This document shows positions 31,213 through 37,689 of a DNA stretch of 37,689 bases, one piece after another (the stretch's first letter is position 1; every line of letters begins with the position of its first letter). The position numbers and the translations under genes were made by a program. Origin of the DNA: Candidatus Helarchaeota ASGARD archaeon Hel_GB_B (lineage in GTDB: Archaea; Asgardarchaeota; Lokiarchaeia; Helarchaeales; HEL-GB-B); NCBI GenBank assembly GCA_005191425.1, contig SUPR01000028.1, positions 1 through 37,689 on the forward strand. Direction: 5' to 3'. The notes under the pieces were generated by a model, which saw nothing but the letters and a program-made list of their open reading frames with translations, had not been told where the DNA came from and did not search any database.

Positions 31213-32661
31213 TTAACCTTTAGTCACTCCAATAGGGACTAAACGTACAATTTTTGTTGCAATACCAATTCTATGAGAAATATCTGCTACGATGTCAATA
31301 TCTTTATATGCTTTAGGTGCTTCTTCACTTAATACTACTTTACTTTTTGCCTTGACATAAGTCCCACTTTGCATCATTTCTTTTTCAATAGTTTCGCCCC
31401 AAAAAGTGCGCTTAGCTTTTGAGCGGCTCATACTTCGCCCTGCACCATGAGCAGTTGACCCAAAACTTAATTCCATAGCGCGAGAAGTTCCAGCTAATAA
31501 ATAGCTAGCGGACCCCATCGAGCCAGGTAAAAGAACGGGTTGCCCAGTCGATTTATATTTAGAAGGAAGGTCAGGGTGATTAGGAGGGAATGCTCTTGTG
31601 GCGCCTTTTCTATGAACACAAACCTTGATTTTTTTACCTTCAATTTCATGTTCCTCAATTTTTGCGATATTATGAGCTACACCATAGATTAAATTTAAAT
31701 CTAGATCTTCTGCAGATGTTCCTAGAACAGATTCAAAAGCTTCTCTTGTCCAATGAGTAATTAATTGCCGATTATTAAAAGCATAATTGATTGCGCATGC
31801 CATTGCTTTAAAATAATTTTGGCCCTCCTTGGAATTAATGGGTACACTTGCTAGTTCCCGGCTTGGTGGTATTATACCATAATTTTTCATTGCTTTTTCC
31901 ATAATCCTTAGATAATCTGAGCAAACTTGATGCCCAAACCCTCGACTACCTGTATGTATCATTACAGTTATCTGCCCTACTTCGTTTATCCCCCATTTTT
32001 TTGCAATATCTTTTTGATAGATTTTATCTACCTTTTGAATTTCTAAGAAATGATTTCCAGACCCAAGACTCCCAATTTGAGGAAGCCCACGTTGTATTGC
32101 TTTTGATGATACAACAGAGGGGTCTGCATTTTCCATTTGACCATTTTCTTCTATAAATTCTAGGTCTTTTTCCCATCCATAATCGTTTTCAATAGCCCAT
32201 TTAGCTCCAAGCCTTAATGCTTCATTTAATTGAGTCTGGTTTACTCTGATTTTACCTTGTGAACCTAAACCTGAAGGGACAAGTTCGAATATTTTATTAA
32301 TTAATTTTTTAATAGGTGGATTATCTCGGACATGAAGATTTGTTCTTAAAAGTCTAACACCACAATTGATGTCATATCCGACTCCACCAGGACTTATTAC
32401 ACCATCTTCAACTGAAGTTGCAGCTACACCACCAATAGGAAAGCCATAACCTTGGTGCCCATCGGGCAATACTATTGCATATTTTTGTATTCCTTTTAAT
32501 TGAGCTACTTCGCACAGTTGGATCAAAGTTTTATCTTTATTCATTCGTTCTAATAACTCTTTATTAGCATATATTCTTGCTGGGACTCTCATTTTGCCAA
32601 CTTTCGCAATTTGCCATTGGAGTTGATCTGGTGATAATGGTCTTACGTTGATTGATTCCAT
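31213..32661 (-). CDS. rtcB: RNA-splicing ligase RtcB
   Basis: A 482-residue RtcB, full length and without an intein. Characteristic segments include LPDGHQGYGFPIGGVAA, GGVGYDINCGVRLLRTN (C100, metal ligand), SLGSGNHFLEIQ, MIHTGSRGFGHQVC, and the guanylylated-His region STAHGAGRSMSRSKAK. It joins 2',3'-cyclic-phosphate and 5'-OH ends of tRNA exons with GTP. The ATG start has no strong ribosome-binding site. Its activator archease is encoded nearby at 29095 and a tRNA with a putative intron lies in the same segment. Confidence 0.96.
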   Translation of the reverse strand: MESINVRPLSPDQLQWQIAKVGKMRVPARIYANKELLERMNKDKTLIQLCEVAQLKGIQKYAIVLPDGHQGYGFPIGGVAATSVEDGVISPGGVGYDINCGVRLLRTNLHVRDNPPIKKLINKIFELVPSGLGSQGKIRVNQTQLNEALRLGAKWAIENDYGWEKDLEFIEENGQMENADPSVVSSKAIQRGLPQIGSLGSGNHFLEIQKVDKIYQKDIAKKWGINEVGQITVMIHTGSRGFGHQVCSDYLRIMEKAMKNYGIIPPSRELASVPINSKEGQNYFKAMACAINYAFNNRQLITHWTREAFESVLGTSAEDLDLNLIYGVAHNIAKIEEHEIEGKKIKVCVHRKGATRAFPPNHPDLPSKYKSTGQPVLLPGSMGSASYLLAGTSRAMELSFGSTAHGAGRSMSRSKAKRTFWGETIEKEMMQSGTYVKAKSKVVLSEEAPKAYKDIDIVADISHRIGIATKIVRLVPIGVTKG

Positions 32662-32875
32662 TTTTTAAACCCGCTTTTTTATTAATATTTAATTAAAACA
32701 GATTTCATTATTTCTTAAAACTTTTTTTCAGAATTTGAATTTTTTATTAAGATTAGCTAATGATTTGAATACTTTTAAATTTTTAAGGTATTTTAGATAG
32801 AATTCAGTAATATTTTTATTAATAAATATTAAATCTAAAAAATATTAAAAACTAAATAAAATAAGGATTTAAATT

Positions 32876-34114
32876 TTGAAGAAAAATAGTATTTATCTAT
32901 TAATATCAGCGTTTATTATATCGGTCAGTTCTCCAGCCTTCTTTATTTTTATGCTTAATAAAGCTGGAGTATATAATGCGCCATTACTTGTTTCAATTTA
33001 TTTTTTACAATCAATTATTTTTTCATATATTTTTGGTAAGGTCTCAGATAGATATAATAAGGATCTTTTATTTATATTAATAGGGATTATTTCCTCATCA
33101 ATTTTATATCTGACCATTTATTTGATTGATAACTTTATTATATTAATAATTATTGCAGCATTAATAGGTATCTCAAATTCCGCTTGGACGCCATTAATTA
33201 TGGCATTATTTTTGAAAATAGAAGATAAAATGGCGTCAGGAAAACAAGCATCATTAATAAATAGTATGTTCAGTTTCGGGTGGGCTGTTGGGTCTATTAT
33301 TGGTGGAATAATAGAGCAATTAACTAATTTGAACATGGTTTTTATATTTATGAGCATAATAGGAGGCATAAGTATTATTCCTTTAACAAAATTAATTACC
33401 TCATATAAAACAAATAAAACTAAAGATCAACTTTTTAACAATATAAAAAATAGTAGAGAGTTAAAAGAAAAAAAGTGCTCTATAAAGAAAATTACAATAA
33501 GAGGTCAGGACGAAAATTATAATCAAATTATCATTTTTCTTATTATTTGTATATCTCTGAGATATTTATGTTCTCAAGGGGCTGTTGTTGGGATCTTACC
33601 GAACTATATTCAATATGAATTGATAATTTTACCGGGTTTAAAAGGGTTAATTTTGTCAATAAATATGATTACACAATGTATTTTTATAATTCCTTTAGGT
33701 TATTTAATAGATAAATTGGGAAAACGCCCGATATTTTTTGTAGGACTTATAGGTTCAGGATTAAATTCGATATTCTATTCAATGGCTCATAATATTTGGT
33801 TTTTAATACTAAATCAAGTGCTTATTGGTTTTTCCTATTCGGCAATAGTTTCAAGTACAACAGCAATTATTAGAGATATTTCAGATTGTGATAAATATGG
33901 GCAGGGAATGGGAATAAATAATATGGCAAGAAGTGTTGGTGGTATGGTTGGACCATTTTTGGCATTTTTTTTATTGAATTTTAGCTATGATTTTGCTTTT
34001 CAAATTTTAGGGATTATTGGACTAATTAGTGGATTAATTGCAGTAATTTTTTTAAAGGAGAATAAAATAAATTCAAAATATAGCATAAGGTTTATAAAAA
34101 AATTAGACATTTAG
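32876..34114 (+). CDS. MFS transporter, 12 TM helices
   Basis: A 412-residue major facilitator. The GKVSDRYNKDLLF loop (motif A type) follows helix 2, a GWAVGSIIGGIIEQL segment lies at helix 5, and a second-half GYLIDKLGKRPIFF loop mirrors motif A, as in drug/sugar efflux MFS proteins. Near the end MARSVGGMVGPFLAFFLL is helix 11. The substrate is unknown. The TTG start follows AGGAT at 8 bases. It is divergent from rtcB and ends exactly where the KDSR-like gene ends on the other strand, with no base between the stops. Confidence 0.8.
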   Translation: MKKNSIYLLISAFIISVSSPAFFIFMLNKAGVYNAPLLVSIYFLQSIIFSYIFGKVSDRYNKDLLFILIGIISSSILYLTIYLIDNFIILIIIAALIGISNSAWTPLIMALFLKIEDKMASGKQASLINSMFSFGWAVGSIIGGIIEQLTNLNMVFIFMSIIGGISIIPLTKLITSYKTNKTKDQLFNNIKNSRELKEKKCSIKKITIRGQDENYNQIIIFLIICISLRYLCSQGAVVGILPNYIQYELIILPGLKGLILSINMITQCIFIIPLGYLIDKLGKRPIFFVGLIGSGLNSIFYSMAHNIWFLILNQVLIGFSYSAIVSSTTAIIRDISDCDKYGQGMGINNMARSVGGMVGPFLAFFLLNFSYDFAFQILGIIGLISGLIAVIFLKENKINSKYSIRFIKKLDI

Positions 34115-34969
34115 TTAGTAATTAGTATCTTTACCCAACTTTTTGCGTGCATTCTTTAATTCTTTATCTAATTCACTAAAAGCAAACCATGGAATATGCC
34201 TTTTTGCCCAATTATGAAATCCAGATGCACCTATAAATATATTAAACTTGTTTTTTGTCATTTTTTTAATAATTATATTTGCAACTTCATCAGGTTTCAT
34301 TAACCCCGCTCTTGCAGATATAATTTTTAATTCTTCAGGTTTAGTTCTATTTTCTTGTTCAAATCCAGGAGTTTCAGTGTCTACAGGATAAACAACGGAA
34401 ATTTTTATGTGATAAGGCTTTAATTCATGTCTTAAACATTCAGATAGACCTACAATCGCGAATTTAGAAGGACAATAAGTGCTATAACCCATTAAACCTA
34501 AAAATCCTGCCTCGGAAGATAGATTAATTATATGACCTGTTTTTTCCTTCATATAATAGGGGAGCAAAGTAAGAATTGGTGCGACTACTCCATAATAATT
34601 TACATCCATTGTTTTTCTAAAATCATCTAATTTTAGGTTTTCAATATAATCTGGAAAAGCTTGACCGACACAATTGAATAGATAATAAGGAATACCTTTT
34701 TTTTCTATAAAATTATCAATTAGTGGTCTTAATTTTTCGATATCAGTGGCATCACAAGAAATCATTTCTACAAATTGTTCATTATTAGATTTAAACTCTT
34801 CTATATCTTTAACCGCTTTCTTTAATATTTCAACTCTTCTAGCAATTATACAAACGCACCCACCCAATTGGACAACCTTTTTGGCAATAGATTTACCAAT
34901 ACCTTGAGACCCACCTACGACCATCGCAATTTTTCCATCAAACATATTTTTTTTACCCAAATTTATCAC
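34115..34969 (-). CDS. Short-chain dehydrogenase resembling 3-ketodihydrosphingosine reductase
   Basis: A 284-residue SDR. The cofactor site is VVGGSQGIGKSIA (G19-G25), with ARR at 43-45 (arginines that favour NADPH), the catalytic Ser in NLSSEAGFLG (S152), and Tyr165/Lys169 in YCPSK. The segment YPVDTETPGFEQENRTKP (194-211), then KPDEVANIIIKK, is very like the hallmark YPPDTDTPGF-EENRTKP of eukaryotic KDSR/TSC10. That enzyme makes dihydrosphingosine for sphingolipids. Unlike KDSR it lacks clear N-terminal and C-terminal TM helices. The start may be the GTG used here or an ATG at 34945. A 3-beta-HSD-like gene lies 72 bases upstream. Confidence 0.85.
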   Translation of the reverse strand: MINLGKKNMFDGKIAMVVGGSQGIGKSIAKKVVQLGGCVCIIARRVEILKKAVKDIEEFKSNNEQFVEMISCDATDIEKLRPLIDNFIEKKGIPYYLFNCVGQAFPDYIENLKLDDFRKTMDVNYYGVVAPILTLLPYYMKEKTGHIINLSSEAGFLGLMGYSTYCPSKFAIVGLSECLRHELKPYHIKISVVYPVDTETPGFEQENRTKPEELKIISARAGLMKPDEVANIIIKKMTKNKFNIFIGASGFHNWAKRHIPWFAFSELDKELKNARKKLGKDTNY

Positions 34970-35041
34970 GCTTAATCAAATTTTTATTTTAAAGAATTGA
35001 CCTTTTAGTTATCTTTTATATTAATTATTTTAACTACTTCT

Positions 35042-36043
35042 TTATTTTATTTTTTGTTTTTGATGGTTATACCAAGTTACACTTTTTTTAATTGCGTTAT
35101 TAAAATCAATTTTTGGGTCATATCCCAATAATTTTTTAGCTTTATCTGCCTTAAAATACAAATCGAATTTTGCAACTCTTAAGCGGTAAGTTGTTAATTT
35201 AATACCATTTCTTTTTTTGAATAAACGACAAATATTTTCATATAAACTTATTAAAGGGAATACAAGAAAATATGGAAGAGATAATGTGGGAGTTTTTATG
35301 TTTAATTCTTTACACAAATTATCGATAAAATCGTGAAAAGTTACAAATTCAGGTTTATTATCACACATAATAAAGGTTTGACCTGCTGCCTCTTTTTTTG
35401 TTCCGGCTAAAATTAAACCTTCGACCAAATTTTCAACATAAGAATAGCACATCTTTGCTTTACCATGATTTAAAAATGGCATACTTCCACTCTCCAAAGT
35501 TTTGCACAATTCATAGGTAGTCATCAAATCATTAGGGCCAAAAATTGTAAATCCTGGACGTATTATAACAATTTCTATTTCATTCTTTTTCTTATTTAAT
35601 AATTTTTCACATAAAATTTTAGATTTAGTATAAGGCCTTCTTTTATTTGGTGAAATAATTGGAGTACTTTCATCAGCGCCATTAAAGTTCGAAAATCCAT
35701 GGACTACAAGGCTAGACATAAAAACGAACCGCTTTACATTATTCTTAATAGCCTCTTCCAAAATATTTTTTGTACCATTGTAATTAACGTTAAAAATAGA
35801 TTTATTCCACCAATCGGATGGAATTGCAGCAAGGTGATAAATCAATTCAATATCATTTAAAATATTTTTTAATGTTTCTGGTTTAGTAACATCGCCATAA
35901 ATTAACTGTGTATTTAAATTACTCAAAAACTCTTCATTAGTACCTTTTAAAACTAAGGATATTACATCATGCCCATTTTCCACCAACTTTTTAACTAAAT
36001 TACTTCCGATAAAACCATTTGCGCCACTTACAAGAATCTTCAT
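35042..36043 (-). CDS. Extended SDR, 3-beta-hydroxysteroid dehydrogenase/NSDHL-like or sugar epimerase-like
   Basis: A 333-residue extended short-chain dehydrogenase. The NAD site is LVSGANGFIGSNLV, the Ser is in VFMSSLVVHG, and the Tyr/Lys pair is YTKSK. The substrate part has IIRPGFTIFGPND and YSYVENLVEGLILAG, blocks found in 3-beta-HSD/NSDHL and NAD-dependent epimerases, and the last part (FKADKAKKLLGYDPKIDF) is also usual there. The VENhVEGhhLA block and the LP-rich C-terminal region favour the 3-beta-HSD side, but a sugar-nucleotide substrate cannot be ruled out. The ATG at 36043 has GGATGA upstream. It likely shares an operon with the KDSR-like gene. Confidence 0.78.
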   Translation of the reverse strand: MKILVSGANGFIGSNLVKKLVENGHDVISLVLKGTNEEFLSNLNTQLIYGDVTKPETLKNILNDIELIYHLAAIPSDWWNKSIFNVNYNGTKNILEEAIKNNVKRFVFMSSLVVHGFSNFNGADESTPIISPNKRRPYTKSKILCEKLLNKKKNEIEIVIIRPGFTIFGPNDLMTTYELCKTLESGSMPFLNHGKAKMCYSYVENLVEGLILAGTKKEAAGQTFIMCDNKPEFVTFHDFIDNLCKELNIKTPTLSLPYFLVFPLISLYENICRLFKKRNGIKLTTYRLRVAKFDLYFKADKAKKLLGYDPKIDFNNAIKKSVTWYNHQKQKIK

Positions 36044-36243
36044 GATAAATTCATCCACATCATTGATTTTTTTAATGAATAAATTATGAATATTTAATCT
36101 ATAAATTAATAAAACTATTAAATCTAATAGAAATATTTTTTTCTAAATGCCTTAATTATAAATACAGATCAATTATTTTTTGATTAAAAAATCAAATTTC
36201 AATTAAAATAAATAGAAAAAATATCAGATTAAAAAATGTTTAA

Positions 36244-37440
36244 ATGAAAGAAATGGAGATATTTGGTAAAATGTCAATAACTGATGATAAAGAAGAAATA
36301 ATAAAGAAGTACCAAACTGCTGCAAAAGCGATAATTAAAGCAGGTATGATGCCATTTCCGTTAACAAATACATTTATTGAGATCTTAAAATATTATTTAG
36401 ATGAAGAAGATTTGGAATTTATCAAAGCATTTAAAATGAAACAGTCAATGACAATGGAACAATTAAAAAAGAAATTAAAAGATATGTCGGAAGAGGAGAT
36501 TGATAGAATAGCTCAGAAATTAGCAAAAAAAGGATTTATATTTAATCAGCCAAGTTCAAAAGGGTTTATAGTTTATAGGCTTATGCCAATTGTTATGATA
36601 GGGACTTTTGAATATCAATTTATGCAGAACCTTCCAGAAAGTGAAGCCGAACTTAATAGAATAAAAAAAATAGCTGAACTTTATGAGAAACTATTAGAAG
36701 AACTAGCAGGAAAAATTCAAGAAGGATATGACACAATTGTTCCTGTTTTTGAAAAACAACCATCAACTGATAGAACAGTAACATTACTTTCAAGTAAAGG
36801 CACTAAATCAATTGAAATAAATGAAAAAATGGAAGTACAAGAACAAGTCTTACCTGCCCAAACAATTGAAGACATCATTAATAAATTTGATGATATTGCA
36901 GTTGGAAACTGTTTCTGCCGGCAATATAGAAAAATGTTGGGTCATACTTGTGAATTAAATGCACCAATGGAAACATGTTTTACATTTGGTAAATCAGCAA
37001 GACATGTAATACAACAAGGATTTGGAAGGAGAGTATCTAAAGAAGAAGCATTAAAAATTATGAAAGAAGCTGAAGAAGCAGGTTTAATACATAAAGCATT
37101 CCATAATTCTTCAAATATATATAAAGATGAAAATTCAATATGTAATTGTTGCAAAGATTGTTGTGATATTTTTAATTTGTGGAGAATGGGCGCAACTCCA
37201 ATAATTACTTCAACAAACTATGTATCACAAATTAATCAAGATATTTGTATTGGGTGTGGGACATGCATCGAACGATGTCCTATGGATACAATTTCATTAA
37301 ATGATGATAATAAAGCAGTAGTAAATGAAAGTCATTGCATAGGATGCGGAATTTGTGCAAGATTTTGCCCTGAAGAAGCAGTAACATTAAAAGAAGGAAT
37401 GAGAAGAGTATATATTCCACCTCCTCGATTAGAAACATAA
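36244..37440 (+). CDS. Multi-cluster 4Fe-4S protein with N-terminal winged-helix-like domain
   Basis: A 398-residue iron-sulfur protein. The N-terminal ~110 residues are helical with a likely winged helix (MEQLKKKLKDMSEEEIDRIA, then KKGFIF). In the middle is a Cys group GNCFCRQYRKMLGHTCEL with ETCF, then CNCCKDCCDIF, which can bind further clusters. The C-terminal ferredoxin domain has two complete sets, CIGCGTCIERCP and CIGCGICARFCP. It is likely an electron carrier or redox partner of a larger oxidoreductase, as in anaerobes; similar architectures often accompany acyl-CoA or aldehyde redox enzymes, which I cannot confirm here. The start is an ATG at 36244; an internal ATG at 36253 is also possible. 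Confidence 0.8.
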   Translation: MKEMEIFGKMSITDDKEEIIKKYQTAAKAIIKAGMMPFPLTNTFIEILKYYLDEEDLEFIKAFKMKQSMTMEQLKKKLKDMSEEEIDRIAQKLAKKGFIFNQPSSKGFIVYRLMPIVMIGTFEYQFMQNLPESEAELNRIKKIAELYEKLLEELAGKIQEGYDTIVPVFEKQPSTDRTVTLLSSKGTKSIEINEKMEVQEQVLPAQTIEDIINKFDDIAVGNCFCRQYRKMLGHTCELNAPMETCFTFGKSARHVIQQGFGRRVSKEEALKIMKEAEEAGLIHKAFHNSSNIYKDENSICNCCKDCCDIFNLWRMGATPIITSTNYVSQINQDICIGCGTCIERCPMDTISLNDDNKAVVNESHCIGCGICARFCPEEAVTLKEGMRRVYIPPPRLET

Positions 37441-37689
37441 AATTCACATTGTATCTTACAATAAACTATTTTTTATAATTTTTCTAGTTTAAAACATTAG
37501 AAACCAATAAGGTACTCATTCAGTCGTAAGGTGTTATCCTGAATTTTTTATCAAATTTTAAATGAATAATAATTATTATATTGAGGTAATGACTTTAACT
37601 AAATATTCATTTTAATTATCGATTTGAAAATGACTTAAGTTATTTTTTTGATTTCCCCATAAAAAGTAAAAATAAATGAGTATTTATAG

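Noticed and set aside
31213..32661. An intein in RtcB, which is common in archaea
   Set aside because: The length is that of a plain RtcB and the sequence runs on through the usual insertion sites.
1..37689. CRISPR array, insertion sequence, prophage or other mobile element
   Set aside because: No regularly spaced repeats, no recognisable transposase or integrase and no terminal inverted repeats were found; the only possible remnant is the unassigned partial gene at the left edge.

Overview
The window looks like a chromosomal segment of an Asgard archaeon (Promethearchaeota, most like the Lokiarchaeia). The DNA is very AT-rich. It carries archaeal information-processing genes (S13-S4-S11, Rpo3, L18e-L13-S9-Rpo10, L7Ae-S28e-L24e, RtcB, archease, a type II tRNA-Ser with a probable anticodon-loop intron) beside eukaryote-like genes: two Ras/Rab-type small GTPases (one fused to a roadblock-like domain), a V4R protein of the TRAPP/Bet3 fold class, a stand-alone roadblock protein, a longin-like protein, a TMEM62-like phosphoesterase and a 3-ketodihydrosphingosine-reductase-like dehydrogenase. 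Many genes have GGTG or GAGG ribosome-binding sites, and GTG and TTG starts are common. All family calls come from reading motifs; no database was searched.

Layout. 1-4.2 kb: a partial gene at the edge, then three unrecognised membrane proteins leading into a secreted, membrane-anchored metallophosphoesterase; the last three genes overlap by a few bases. 4.5-11.5 kb: a lipid-handling stretch with three SCP2 sterol-carrier-type proteins, two paralogous lysophospholipid-type acyltransferases, a small unknown protein and a longin-like protein. 11.6-15.2 kb: a methyltransferase, then a thiolase / HMG-CoA-synthase-like / DUF35 operon in which the synthase homologue has lost its catalytic residues. 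15.3-19.4 kb: two GalT-type nucleotidyltransferases flanking a GPH-type sugar symporter. 19.4-24.6 kb: the ribosomal protein/RNA polymerase cluster on the minus strand. 25.0-27.7 kb: GTPase plus V4R (minus) facing a zinc-finger protein and a roadblock-GTPase fusion (plus). 27.8-32.7 kb: a degenerate FEN1-like protein, tRNA-Ser, archease, a small hypothetical protein, roadblock protein, polysaccharide deacetylase and RtcB. 32.9-37.4 kb: an MFS transporter, the KDSR-like reductase, a 3-beta-HSD-like extended SDR and a multi-cluster Fe-S protein.

Two themes link these genes. One is lipid and membrane biology: SCP2 proteins, acyltransferases, an SCPx-type thiolase, KDSR-like and 3-beta-HSD-like dehydrogenases, and trafficking-type GTPase/roadblock/longin/V4R modules. 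The other is tRNA splicing and ligation: a tRNA with a putative intron lies within 4 kb of both archease and RtcB. The most unusual single observations are the HMG-CoA synthase homologue with all three catalytic positions replaced, the FEN1 homologue that lost half of its metal ligands but keeps a PCNA-binding-type tail, and the close resemblance of two genes to eukaryotic KDSR and TMEM62.
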